IMG/VR virus record: IMGVR_UViG_3300033148_006087
Location: 1-27,724 of that record
Origin: a virus
Strand: one strand, 5' to 3'
DNA length: 27,724 nucleotides
Shown in pieces: positions 7,391 through 15,555 of this stretch; the first letter of the stretch is position 1; every line of letters starts with the position of its first letter. The notes below the pieces were generated by a model, which was not told the origin of the DNA, did no database searches, and worked only from the letters and a program-made list of their open reading frames with translations. The translations under genes were made by a program, and so were the position numbers.

Positions 7391-7888
7391 TTAAATTGCA
7401 CCATCGAGTAAACTCGGTTTACGTGCATGTAACTGGTGAATCACCTCCTGAATATCATTAAAACCAACGTATTCATGGGTATTATCCCGGAACCACAAAC
7501 GCCGTATAATCTGATCCTGTAACAACTTAATATCGAGATGAACAAAACAGGGTGTTGAAAAAGGATAAAACCCGATACCAGTAAATGGAAATAACGAAGC
7601 TACCGCGACCTGCTCCCATAATGCTAATCCTACAAAACGACAATCTACAGCGCGACCAACATAATGCTGGCTACCCGCTTTATGAGTACCCGAAGTAATA
7701 TAGTGAATAACACATTTAGGATTACGCTCGCGAAATTGCTGTTTTATAAACGAGGTTAGTTCATCCAAATAGTACATTAACTCCGGTTCGATTAAACTAA
7801 TATCCTCAGCCTTATACACCGGTATACGCTGAATAGTTCGCTCAGTGCTACGAAAGTTCCGCAACGCATCAAATGCTTTTCTTGTCAC
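7391..7888 (-). CDS. Endolysin, M15-type D-Ala-D-Ala peptidase
   Basis: This 165-residue protein shows the zinc peptidase signature of the M15 family. SGTHKAGSQHYVGRAVDCRF (about residues 66-85) includes the HxxGRAVD ligands, and FVHLDIK (about 115-121) gives the final HxD ligand. Such phage enzymes cleave peptidoglycan stem peptides at lysis. There is no signal peptide, so it would need the holin encoded at 5122-5478. The start is a GTG at 7888 with GGGAG nine bases upstream, inside the end of the methyltransferase gene (20-bp overlap). Confidence in the fold is high; the exact bond cleaved is inferred. Confidence 0.82.
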   Translation of the reverse strand: MTRKAFDALRNFRSTERTIQRIPVYKAEDISLIEPELMYYLDELTSFIKQQFRERNPKCVIHYITSGTHKAGSQHYVGRAVDCRFVGLALWEQVAVASLFPFTGIGFYPFSTPCFVHLDIKLLQDQIIRRLWFRDNTHEYVGFNDIQEVIHQLHARKPSLLDGAI

Positions 7889-8447
7889 TGCAATACTCCC
7901 ACCAATAAGTATTTACTTGCCCCATCGAACCTTTGGCACGAGCTCCTTTTTTGTAACCCCGAAACTCACTCTCCGACCATGCAGATTGGTGATCCTCAAA
8001 TATATTCTCTTCACTAACGTGTTTATATCTCAACCATTCTTGTCCGATTGGAATACTCAGAATAAAGTTGTTACAGTGTCGAGGAATTTCCTCTAAAACA
8101 CGTTGCGCCCGTTTCTTTGGTAGATGTTCAATTACGTCACCAGCATGAATCAAATCGTAGTAGCCAAAATTAGGGCTTCGAATTAATTTAGCAATATCTC
8201 CAACAACCACATCATCGTATATCTTGTGCAAATGGGGCTGCTCAAAAACATATGGAGCATATATATCACACCCCGCCAAAATCACTTGTCGATCCTTCTG
8301 TCGCCAACGTCCATTGGTATGTTCCAGGGCATTACGTACCAGCATTCCAAATAACCCATCTCCGACACCAATATCAAAAATAGTCTTAGGTTGCATTTCA
8401 GTCATCCACAACCATTTTACAACTATATCGTATGGGTACCTTACCAT
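7869..8447 (-). CDS. Class I SAM-dependent methyltransferase
   Basis: This 192-residue protein has the Rossmann glycine motif TIFDIGVGDGLFG (about residues 23-35), an acidic second-strand end (AGCDIYAPY) and a conserved YYDLIHAGDVIEHLPKKRA segment (motif IV to post-IV). That combination is typical of small-molecule or glycan methyltransferases (Methyltransf_11/23-like). There is no DNA-methylase DPPY/NPPY motif, so DNA methylation is unlikely. It ends the run of glycosyltransferase, nucleotidyltransferase and deacetylase genes, which suggests a cap on a sugar or lipid product. GGAGGAAAG precedes the ATG, and a 15-bp-family repeat abuts this ribosome binding site. Confidence 0.75.
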   Translation of the reverse strand: MVRYPYDIVVKWLWMTEMQPKTIFDIGVGDGLFGMLVRNALEHTNGRWRQKDRQVILAGCDIYAPYVFEQPHLHKIYDDVVVGDIAKLIRSPNFGYYDLIHAGDVIEHLPKKRAQRVLEEIPRHCNNFILSIPIGQEWLRYKHVSEENIFEDHQSAWSESEFRGYKKGARAKGSMGQVNTYWWEYCSDKKSI

Positions 8448-8461
8448 TACTTTCCTCCACA

Positions 8462-8471
8462 GACGAAGTCA
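8462..8471. repeat. Single copy of the 15-bp repeat core between genes
   Basis: GACGAAGTCA lies in the 24-bp gap between the stop of the deacetylase gene and the GGAGG ribosome binding site of the methyltransferase gene. On the transcribed strand it reads TGACTTCGTC, then TGTGGAGG. It is identical to three units of the tRNA-spacer array. Confidence 0.8.
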
Positions 8472-9113
8472 TTACATTTCCACACCGTACATCTTTGCCA
8501 GCTTACGCATTTCTGTAATGGTCTTAATTTGAATATCATTCTTTAATAAATACTCAACGAATTGCTGAAACTTCTCGCTCGAACATGGTTGCCAACCCTC
8601 ATCGTCTAAACCATGAAATACAATAGGAAACCATAGTCGATCACCAGCACCGTAAATAAACTTTAGTTTGTCATAAATCTGCGACATAGGTGTCTCAGCC
8701 CAGCGCGGTATCCAGGCAGAACGTCGCACATAGTCAAAACCGGGCAGAGTATTCTGCCAGGCGTTTTTAAGATACGGATAAGCATAGTAATAAGGTCCAG
8801 GATGAATTTGCTTTAAAACATCCAGGGATATCTGATAATCTTCTGGTTTATCGTCAACACGAATATCAAAATGCGTATGAGAGTGGGAACCAACAGCATG
8901 CCCCATATTATATATTTCGCGCCATTCAGCTATCGAGCCATGCAATAAACCCATATTATCAGAATCATTTATAGTTTCCACATATCCCCTTAACCATCCG
9001 GTAACAATAAAAAATGCTAATCTTGCTTCCGGGCCACACGCTCGCACAATCTTATCAGCTTTGTGCGCTGTTCGTAATAGCCCATCGTCAAAACAGAGAG
9101 TAATATAATTCAT
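8472..9113 (-). CDS. Polysaccharide deacetylase-like (NodB/CE4) protein
   Basis: This 213-residue protein has the NodB-homology motifs. LCFDDG at residues 6-11 carries the catalytic base Asp and metal Asp, SHSHTH at about 76-81 carries the two metal-binding His residues, and a later FHGLDDEG-type motif near residue 158 could carry the last catalytic His. CE4 enzymes remove N-acetyl groups from chitin, peptidoglycan or capsule sugars. No signal peptide is seen, so it may act on cytosolic precursors. It is joined to the nucleotidyltransferase gene by a 4-bp ATGA overlap, pointing to one pathway. The substrate is unknown. Confidence 0.8.
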   Translation of the reverse strand: MNYITLCFDDGLLRTAHKADKIVRACGPEARLAFFIVTGWLRGYVETINDSDNMGLLHGSIAEWREIYNMGHAVGSHSHTHFDIRVDDKPEDYQISLDVLKQIHPGPYYYAYPYLKNAWQNTLPGFDYVRRSAWIPRWAETPMSQIYDKLKFIYGAGDRLWFPIVFHGLDDEGWQPCSSEKFQQFVEYLLKNDIQIKTITEMRKLAKMYGVEM

Positions 9114-9772
9114 ACGTCCTTCCTCAGATCATCTAATCTACCAGCATCAATAACAGTGCGGCGAAACTCTTCATAATCTGTTCGATAATCCAGATCGCAG
9201 GTATAATCTGTATCTGGCTTTACAATAAGATGCCCCACAGCCGGTATTCGACCATCATTTACAGGTACGTTACATACCGCAGCATAAAACTCCCAGGAAC
9301 TCCCACACGTATTATGTTCCTGAGAATTTGAAATAGCCTCAAGCAACTTCGAGCCGTGTTGGCCTCTATCAAAAATAATACCAAAGGTTTCGCCACCACG
9401 GTCAAAACTACACACCCACTCAAAAGGTTTCAGTAAAAAAATCGTATCCATACAAGCCTTAGAAAAAATAACATCTCCATGTAATGAAATCACCGTATCC
9501 GAACGCCACTGTTCTTTAGATGACCACAAAGTATGTAATAACGTCTTATTAGAAATTGGCCGCATAACACGACATCCGTGATCAGAACATAGTTCAAAGA
9601 TATCTTCATCCGTAGTCATTACGATAGGATCACCGTCACGTTGGGCAGCTTGTCGATAGGTACGCAAAATTAACGGCTCCCCGCCAATATCAACCAGTTG
9701 CTTAACCGAACCAAAGCGACTTGCCCGTCCAGCAGCTAAAATAATCACTGTTCTAGAATAACTACGTTTCAT
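9110..9772 (-). CDS. Sugar-phosphate nucleotidyltransferase-like protein
   Basis: This 220-residue protein shows the GT-A-like nucleotidyltransferase signature VIILAAGRASRFG (about residues 8-20), a following KQL and a metal-binding region SLHGDVIF. The family (NTP_transferase/MobA-like) activates sugar phosphates or cofactors with NTPs. The N-terminal MKRSYSRT precedes the fold and is encoded by a copy of the 15-bp repeat (9759-9768 on the plus strand), so it looks like an added tail. It overlaps the glycosyltransferase gene and the deacetylase gene by 4 bp each. A role in making the nucleotide-sugar donor for the neighbour is inferred. Confidence 0.75.
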   Translation of the reverse strand: MKRSYSRTVIILAAGRASRFGSVKQLVDIGGEPLILRTYRQAAQRDGDPIVMTTDEDIFELCSDHGCRVMRPISNKTLLHTLWSSKEQWRSDTVISLHGDVIFSKACMDTIFLLKPFEWVCSFDRGGETFGIIFDRGQHGSKLLEAISNSQEHNTCGSSWEFYAAVCNVPVNDGRIPAVGHLIVKPDTDYTCDLDYRTDYEEFRRTVIDAGRLDDLRKDV

Positions 9773-10464
9773 ACGATCACCTTCAGCTTTTCATGCCCGA
9801 TACGAACCATTGGATCAACCCAGATATCGAAACCCAGCTTCTGCGCTCGTTCACAAAACGATACGTCCTCGCCAAGCGGGTAGATAATATCACCCAACGT
9901 CTCAAAGTGTTGCGTAATCCACGGAAATGCAAATCGCTCAATCACACCTTTTTGAATAAGCATAAAAGCCATACCAGTAAAAGCAACCGTAAACGGCTCA
10001 GATCTCTTATCAAGCTTCTTATCAGTTAGATACTCGTATTGCTGGTGTTCGCGCCAATAATCAAGATCACGGTTTTCCACTATCGCATACAACCCACTTT
10101 GCATTTTTGCACAACCACAGATAATTGGTTTATTCCGTGAAAGTAAAGTTTGAACATGAATAGGTGAAAATACCATATCACTGTCAATCCAGAGCATATG
10201 AGTGTACGTCGGAATCTTACCCTCAAATGGAACGTTATCGGCTGGTCTTTGCGGAACGCCGAAAAGAAAGTTCCGGCAGGCAAAAACATTGGCCTTATAA
10301 GCCATGCGTAGAGTAACGCGCCATTTATGTTTCACCAACCACTGTAACAACCTTGTCAAAGAACCAACATAATTCTGTGAAAACTGCTTTCCCGGTAAAC
10401 ACAGCACCATATGCTGCTGTTTAGGTACATCCAAATCAGTTACAAATTCAACATCTGCACTCAT
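9769..10464 (-). CDS. GT-A-type glycosyltransferase
   Basis: This 231-residue protein contains MLWIDSDMVF (about residues 91-100), the DxD motif that binds nucleotide-sugar and metal. A late GEDVSFCERAQKLGFDIWVDP segment (about 196-216) matches the acceptor/ED motif of GT2-like glycosyltransferases. No membrane segment is seen, so it is soluble. It starts after AGGAGG, directly behind the intrinsic terminator that closes the head-gene transcript, and leads the sugar cassette. Possible targets are virion glycoproteins, host surface glycans or modified DNA bases; the sequence does not decide between them. Confidence 0.75.
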   Translation of the reverse strand: MSADVEFVTDLDVPKQQHMVLCLPGKQFSQNYVGSLTRLLQWLVKHKWRVTLRMAYKANVFACRNFLFGVPQRPADNVPFEGKIPTYTHMLWIDSDMVFSPIHVQTLLSRNKPIICGCAKMQSGLYAIVENRDLDYWREHQQYEYLTDKKLDKRSEPFTVAFTGMAFMLIQKGVIERFAFPWITQHFETLGDIIYPLGEDVSFCERAQKLGFDIWVDPMVRIGHEKLKVIV

Positions 10465-10478
10465 TTAAACCTCCTAGG

Positions 10479-10508
10479 AAAAAACTCGGGGGTTTTAACC
10501 CACCCCCG
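10479..10508 (-). terminator. Intrinsic terminator after head genes
   Basis: On the minus strand CGGGGG (10508-10503) pairs with CCCCCG (10492-10487) around a 10-base loop, and is followed by an AG and a six-T run (10484-10479). This is a good intrinsic terminator directly downstream of the small head-protein gene. Since the glycosyltransferase ribosome binding site follows within a few bases, the sugar cassette is expressed either by read-through or from a nearby promoter I cannot see. Confidence 0.85.
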
Positions 10509-10533
10509 TAGGGAATTAATTATTGAGTCGCTA

Positions 10534-10836
10534 TCACTGTCCGATTGCCATAACCATAACGGTTACAGTGTCGGTTGTAGCAGCAGTACCAGCCACGTCA
10601 AAGCAATAGATGTCAACCAATCCATCATCCGTATCAAAATCAACGGTTAGACAGAGAGTGTTCTCAGTTCCACCAACTGTGCCCTTTACAGATGCCACAG
10701 CCTCAACAATCGTATTGAGACCGGTATCCATGTCAGTAGCACTACCAGCAGTACCTATCGACACTTCGCCCATTGCTATACGGTGGTACCCGCCCGGCAG
10801 ACCCATAATCGCAAGATTAGTTAAGTCAGTAGCCAT
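10534..10836 (-). CDS. Small head protein / decoration-like
   Basis: This 100-residue protein is rich in Thr, Val, Ala, Gly and Asp, with beta-type periodicity and almost no charged helices. It lies just after the major capsid gene and just before the terminator. In this position phages often encode head decoration or stabilising proteins. No motif proves it. The start ATG at 10836 has GGAG about ten bases upstream, overlapping the capsid stop region. Confidence 0.5.
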   Translation of the reverse strand: MATDLTNLAIMGLPGGYHRIAMGEVSIGTAGSATDMDTGLNTIVEAVASVKGTVGGTENTLCLTVDFDTDDGLVDIYCFDVAGTAATTDTVTVMVMAIGQ

Positions 10837-10840
10837 TAGC

Positions 10841-11908
10841 TTAGTACTCCGTATCAGACGCTAGACCAGAAATAGCCGCAGCATAGCCGTCCACGGTAAT
10901 AACCGCAAAGTCGTCAGTATAGGTAGAGGGACTCTGAAAATCATCAGGACCAAGTACGCTCTTCTTGAAACCCCAGAGCATGCTCAGTGAGACACCGGTC
11001 TTCCGACCATAGTCATACTTTTCTGATCCTGCGTAAGGCCCAGCACCCCATGCTAACATTCCGGCTTGCGCACCAAGAAACAGACTCCGATACGCGGTCG
11101 TATATGTCGCATTAGTGATAAGGTGGTCATTTTCGTAAATGGCCACACCATCCCACCAACCGCTTATACCAGACCAAATCGGATTATCTTTTCCACGTTC
11201 GGACGCGTACAAAACAGCATTTTCATAATCGGGGTCCATTGCCCTGATCATGGCCCATGCGTACGGATGCATAATGTACACATAAGTCTCGACGCCGTCT
11301 ATAATAACAGGACGCATACCGCAAGTTACACGAGCATAGGTCTTAAAACGTGAAATATCACGCACTCTTACCCAGTCGTCGCCCGTATCTATAGTGGTTG
11401 CACCGTCCCAATCACCACCATACATCTTTCTATTGGTAGTAGCTGCGGTTCCTGTCCACGCGCTGTCACCCTTATCAAGAGTTGTATCGCCGCAAAGCAA
11501 CCGAATAATGTACTCGTCAAAGACTTCTCTCATACGAAGAGCAAGCTCTTGTTTTGCAAGCATAAGCAGGTTTTTCTTGGACTTTATGTCTTCGAATTTA
11601 CCATACTTCTTAACACCAAATGCCATTTCAGCAATTTTAACAGTGTCAGCCACAAACTCCAACTTCTCTTCATTACCGACCAGCTCTTCCTCGTTAATAA
11701 CAGGATCACCTGTCATCTTCTTCAGAAGATCAAACTCGATAGTCTGGCCCTTGCCAGCATTGAGGTCTGTTCTTTTCTGTATAATATTATTCGGACCCTC
11801 GCCGATAAACTTCTTAATATTGGAAAGATATTCCATTTCAAGGATCGTAGCTTCACTCCACTGTTTTGCAGTAAGATCACTGCCAAACACTGAAACGCCA
11901 GTCGCCAT
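10841..11908 (-). CDS. Major capsid protein, N4-gp56 family
   Basis: The length of 355 residues matches N4-gp56-type capsid proteins. Characteristic features are the opening LTAKQWSEATILEMEYLSNIKKF, the KGQTIEFDLLKKMTGDPVINEEEL block, which is the hallmark region of the family, and the AEMAFGVKKYGKFED and LALRMREVFDEYI helices. Members form HK97-fold capsid shells. It follows the scaffold gene as expected and has an AAAGGA site upstream of ATG. No delta-domain is fused, consistent with a separate scaffold. The short leader at 11909-11975 holds no gene. Confidence 0.88.
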   Translation of the reverse strand: MATGVSVFGSDLTAKQWSEATILEMEYLSNIKKFIGEGPNNIIQKRTDLNAGKGQTIEFDLLKKMTGDPVINEEELVGNEEKLEFVADTVKIAEMAFGVKKYGKFEDIKSKKNLLMLAKQELALRMREVFDEYIIRLLCGDTTLDKGDSAWTGTAATTNRKMYGGDWDGATTIDTGDDWVRVRDISRFKTYARVTCGMRPVIIDGVETYVYIMHPYAWAMIRAMDPDYENAVLYASERGKDNPIWSGISGWWDGVAIYENDHLITNATYTTAYRSLFLGAQAGMLAWGAGPYAGSEKYDYGRKTGVSLSMLWGFKKSVLGPDDFQSPSTYTDDFAVITVDGYAAAISGLASDTEY

Positions 11909-11975
11909 AGGAGATATCCTTTCTAAAGATTAAGGTTCTCTTTCCCTGTGACGATCAAATAGTAACACTACCTGA

Positions 11976-12782
11976 TTATTTAAGCAAATCCAACCAAGTT
12001 TTATCCAGTTCGTCGCGTGAAAGCTTACGCTTCTCGTCCAAACTGAGTCCTGCCAAGTCTTTTGATTGTAATGGTCCAGCTTTGCTCTTGGTTGACATGG
12101 TCTTTGGCCCCTGCACGGGTTTTTTAACAGCCGGTTTAGCACCAGTTTGAGTAACTTCGTTTCCTTGTTGTGTTTGCGTAGCTGTTATCTGTGCCTGTTT
12201 CTTTGCATAGTCATACAAAAGTTTGGGAACATTCGCAGGTCCCTGACTGGTAATAAGTTTGTTCAGTGCGGGATCGCGAAGAGCCGCGTCCATGTACGGT
12301 TCCACAACATCGTCATAGTCTTCGTGAAGAGCACGCATCGTGTCCTCAGCAAAGTTAACGATCATGGAAGCCGTGTAGTTTTCAAGCTGTTTAGCCTTAG
12401 TCTCTAACATCTGTTTTTGAGCTTCGACAATCCGCTTCACTCCAGCCACTGTCACCACATCATCGTCATCTAAATCTTTTAACGCATCAATAACGGAGGT
12501 GCGCTCCGACTTAGCTTCTTCAAGTTGACGAGTCAGTGCTTCGATCTGGTTACGAAGTTCTGCATTTTTGCTTCTGCTCATTCCTCTTGCTTCTCTTAGA
12601 GCTTTGTTCAGATTATCCACTTGTTCCTGAAGTTTCATCATCCGCGCTTCGGCATCGTCAGTGCCAGTAGCTCCTTCAGAAGCTTCTAATTCCTCCTCTT
12701 CCTCTTGCGACGCAGTATCGGGAGGGTTGTTCGGATCAACGTCATCCGAAACAAATTTTACGTCTGCTGTCTTTAAACTCAT
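11976..12782 (-). CDS. Scaffolding-like coiled-coil protein
   Basis: This 268-residue protein begins with an acidic low-complexity part (TASQEEEEELEASEG). It is followed by a long heptad coiled coil (about residues 44-100) and a helical part. The C-terminus is basic and Lys/Ser-rich and ends in helical KRKLSRDELDKTWLDLLK. Coiled coil plus charged C-terminus just upstream of the capsid gene is the usual layout of a phage scaffold. A copy of the 15-bp repeat supplies GNEVTQTG around residues 206-213, inside a Gln/Thr-rich linker. TTAGGAGAATTAA precedes the ATG. Confidence 0.75.
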   Translation of the reverse strand: MSLKTADVKFVSDDVDPNNPPDTASQEEEEELEASEGATGTDDAEARMMKLQEQVDNLNKALREARGMSRSKNAELRNQIEALTRQLEEAKSERTSVIDALKDLDDDDVVTVAGVKRIVEAQKQMLETKAKQLENYTASMIVNFAEDTMRALHEDYDDVVEPYMDAALRDPALNKLITSQGPANVPKLLYDYAKKQAQITATQTQQGNEVTQTGAKPAVKKPVQGPKTMSTKSKAGPLQSKDLAGLSLDEKRKLSRDELDKTWLDLLK

Positions 12783-12910
12783 TTAATTCTCCTAACGGTG
12801 AGATACCGATAATTTAGTAAAATGGACTGTTAACCTACTTTAATCAGGCTACACAGTAAGGTCACCCATAGAATGACTTCGTCTCCTGTTCTACGTCAGG
12901 CAACGTTTCT
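12783..12910. other. Spacer with one 15-bp-family repeat
   Basis: This spacer separates the membrane microprotein gene from the scaffold gene. It contains TGACTTCGTC at 12874-12883, another core of the 15-bp repeat, and a nearby partial copy (CTACGTCA, 12891-12898). On the minus strand I see only a weak promoter-like pair (TTAACA and TATCGG, 16 bases apart). No gene is evident. Confidence 0.5.
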
Positions 12911-13030
12911 CTACTTCTTCTTTAAAAAACCTCGAATCTTCCAGTATGCATCAATACCCCTGCATACAATAACAACACTAATAAGCACAAAAAGCAACAC
13001 AGTCAGCGTTGGAGACCACCACATCATCAT
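12911..13030 (-). CDS. 39-aa single-pass membrane microprotein
   Basis: The ATG at 13030 overlaps the TGA of the protease gene (ATGA) and has GGGAGG eight bases upstream. It encodes 39 residues: MMMWWSPTLT, a hydrophobic segment (VLLFVLISVVIVC), then a basic end (RGFLKKK) ended by TAG at 12913-12911. This is a clear single transmembrane helix with a positive tail. Coupling to the secreted trypsin-like protease suggests a shared membrane or lysis-related role. No family is recognised. Alternative in-frame ATGs at 13027 and 13024 would only trim one or two residues. Confidence 0.7.
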   Translation of the reverse strand: MMMWWSPTLTVLLFVLISVVIVCRGIDAYWKIRGFLKKK

Positions 13031-13791
13031 TTATAATACCTCCCATTCGCATAATGTGTTCTTACTCTTTGATATTCCCATATATCCTCTATAACCTGTG
13101 TGCGTTGGACATCTTCTTGTATAATCAGATATACCTCTTCTTGAAACGATCGTACGGTAATAATAAACGCCACATCTTCGGCAGCATATGCGGGAACACC
13201 TTGTGTTAGTATCCCAATCAATTTACCATTTTCAGTTACTACGGGACCACCGCTATTGCCCGGATTTGCCGGAGCATCAACTTGAAACCAGATATGATCT
13301 TGATTATCATACCATTTATTGCTTATAATACCTTTAGTAACGGTCCAAGACAAACCTAGCGGGTGACCAATCATATACACCGTATCAGTCAGATATACTT
13401 GATGAAAGTTTACAATATTCTCTTCTTCCATATAAGGTAAATCACCGAGGACATTTATCTTTATCACAGCCGCATCAGCAGTAGAATGAAAACCTACAAC
13501 ACGCCCGCGATACGATGTAAAATCATTGAGCCAAACTTGAACATGTTCCGCCGGCTGCCCATCCCAACCCGCTACAACATGTTTATTAGTCACAATATAT
13601 CCATCGGGACTAACAATAACCCCAGCACCCAGACCAACTTCACTGGTAATCGCCACCGTCGCCGGCAATACGTAGTTATTAATTATACCCCGCGGAGTCT
13701 CTACCGCAAAAAGCGGTGAAATAAACGCAAAAAGCATAAATATTGCTATTCCTGCGCTAACCACCAATTTAGATTTCTTCATCACTGTCAT
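13027..13791 (-). CDS. Secreted trypsin-like (HtrA-type) serine protease
   Basis: This 254-residue protein has a signal peptide (MTVMKKSKLVVSAGIAIFM then FAFISPLFA, cleavage after about residue 29) and a chymotrypsin-fold protease. The catalytic His is in TNKHV (about residue 71), Asp in TADAAVIKI (about 105) and Ser in NPGNSGGP (about 180). This matches the S1C/DegP-like family without a visible PDZ domain. It sits between portal and scaffold, where a prohead protease often lies, yet the signal peptide points to export. The downstream 39-residue membrane peptide is coupled. A role in the envelope, on host surface proteins or in superinfection exclusion is inference. Confidence 0.85.
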   Translation of the reverse strand: MTVMKKSKLVVSAGIAIFMLFAFISPLFAVETPRGIINNYVLPATVAITSEVGLGAGVIVSPDGYIVTNKHVVAGWDGQPAEHVQVWLNDFTSYRGRVVGFHSTADAAVIKINVLGDLPYMEEENIVNFHQVYLTDTVYMIGHPLGLSWTVTKGIISNKWYDNQDHIWFQVDAPANPGNSGGPVVTENGKLIGILTQGVPAYAAEDVAFIITVRSFQEEVYLIIQEDVQRTQVIEDIWEYQRVRTHYANGRYYK

Positions 13792-13792
13792 T

Positions 13793-15538
13793 CTACTTTC
13801 CTCCTAAAATCGCTTTTTGAATTTGTTGTTGTTCCTGTTGTTGCTGAGCCTGTTGTATTTCTTGCTCAATGATACTCAGCAGCTCCCCTTTAACTGCTAT
13901 GTCGGAAGTTTTGATAAGAAGTTTCGCAATATTGGGTGTCATAGGTATTACGCCCTGTCGTAACATATCCATTAATTCAGCAAACTCCATCTGTCGAGTT
14001 GTTGGAGTAGATGGTGACTCAGCCAAACTTACATCATATCTTCCAACAGATAAGTCCTGTTTAATACGAATTAAACCCTGCAGTTTTTCCTGCTGTGCAG
14101 GATCAGCGGCCATTTGCTCAAGAGTCTGATTATCTGCTACCATACGAACCATCCGATCCATTGTATAAACCTGTTGAATCAAAGACACAATCTGTTGTGC
14201 AACAAGTTTACGGGTTAATCTCATATTATCCTGGTACGGACTAATCATTGCACTACCTTGCTGTTGCCGCAACATAACAGTCCTACCCGATTCGCGTGAG
14301 CTCTCCTGCATACCAAGCATCGATGGATGAATACCCGAAATTAGTTGAATATCTTGATTGTTCACTGCATCTCGATTTAGAAGAGCCTGGTTCGGCGCAA
14401 GACCCTCCAAACGTTTGACTTTATCAAACTTACCGGGCGCTGCAATAACCTTAAAACCAGGCGCACGGCCACTTTCATCCAATTCATCTTCATTCTCTAC
14501 CGCCCCGGCTTCCATAAGCCAGCCGGTATTAATAAACCGCAGCAATATATCAATATCCTGTGAACGCCTTTTATTCTTTTCGCGTTGAGGATCCATTAAA
14601 TCAGTAATCAGACCTGACCATTGCGGTAACGTTGTACCAAACCGTGGGGTAAAATCCGGGAAAAAGGGCGCATACGGAAACATTCCGTGGTTGTAAGGAC
14701 TCTTGCCCTGCTCCAAAATCTCATTACCTGACAAAACAACATAATAAATTTCGGGACACGTAAACTTCAGCAGTTCCACCATGTCGTTACCTTCAATTTG
14801 GGCACGTACCTGTTTTACTTCTTTTGCAGGTACTTGCACCATATCCCCGGTATCCTGTCGTACCAGATAGTACAAATCAATAAATTCCTTATACCACATC
14901 TCACGTAGGTGATACGGTTCCCGTTGCTGCGAAATATTATCACCGTAATCTGGACCTTCTTTCACCAGCAAATTGAGTTTATTTTTAAATTGAGGATAAA
15001 GTTCAAGCACCTCGTCTTCTATCAGATAAAGATCACGATACATGTACCGAGCATCTTTTTGATCATACCTACGCGCATAAGGATCAACAAAGATATCATA
15101 GGGATCAACAGCTTCTAAAACAATATCACCATATAAATTGCGAGTATAGTCCACACCCGTTCTAATCCAGCCACGCCCAGTAATCAAACCAAGTCGATAA
15201 GCCTCTGAATAAACATACTGAGCCATATTATCGTTCTCAACCTGCTTAGTAAAACCAGTTAACAGCCGCGCCACCTCATTATCACTACCCTCACCCACGG
15301 GAAGCACTTTCATATCATAGCGTGTTTTACGTTCAAGTCCGGTAAGCAAACGCACCAACGGTCTTAAAATATTAAAGGTTAGAACAGGGCGGTTCTGGTT
15401 CTCCAATTCTGCTTTGTCCGTTTCATCCCATTGATCACCTTCGTACATTTTCAGCCAATCTACGGCGTCGGTACGCCAATCCTCGTTAATGGATTCAGCT
15501 TCCAAAATGTACTTCTGTATGGTACTCAAATCTTTCAT
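13793..15538 (-). CDS. Portal protein, P22-like
   Basis: This 581-residue protein has the hallmarks of P22-type portals: an N-terminal YILEAESINEDWRTDAVDWLKMYEGDQWDE and RPVLTFNILRPLVRLLTGLERKTRYDMKVLPVG, a central KVIAAPGKFDKVKRL block and a C-terminal helical, Gln-rich barrel (QQAQQQQEQQQ). It would form the dodecameric DNA channel at the head vertex. It lies immediately after the large terminase gene in transcription and has TAGGAG upstream of the ATG. The C-terminal Gln-rich coil suggests a crown or barrel extension into the head. Confidence 0.87.
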   Translation of the reverse strand: MKDLSTIQKYILEAESINEDWRTDAVDWLKMYEGDQWDETDKAELENQNRPVLTFNILRPLVRLLTGLERKTRYDMKVLPVGEGSDNEVARLLTGFTKQVENDNMAQYVYSEAYRLGLITGRGWIRTGVDYTRNLYGDIVLEAVDPYDIFVDPYARRYDQKDARYMYRDLYLIEDEVLELYPQFKNKLNLLVKEGPDYGDNISQQREPYHLREMWYKEFIDLYYLVRQDTGDMVQVPAKEVKQVRAQIEGNDMVELLKFTCPEIYYVVLSGNEILEQGKSPYNHGMFPYAPFFPDFTPRFGTTLPQWSGLITDLMDPQREKNKRRSQDIDILLRFINTGWLMEAGAVENEDELDESGRAPGFKVIAAPGKFDKVKRLEGLAPNQALLNRDAVNNQDIQLISGIHPSMLGMQESSRESGRTVMLRQQQGSAMISPYQDNMRLTRKLVAQQIVSLIQQVYTMDRMVRMVADNQTLEQMAADPAQQEKLQGLIRIKQDLSVGRYDVSLAESPSTPTTRQMEFAELMDMLRQGVIPMTPNIAKLLIKTSDIAVKGELLSIIEQEIQQAQQQQEQQQIQKAILGGK

Positions 15539-15555
15539 GCCATTCTCCTACGGGG

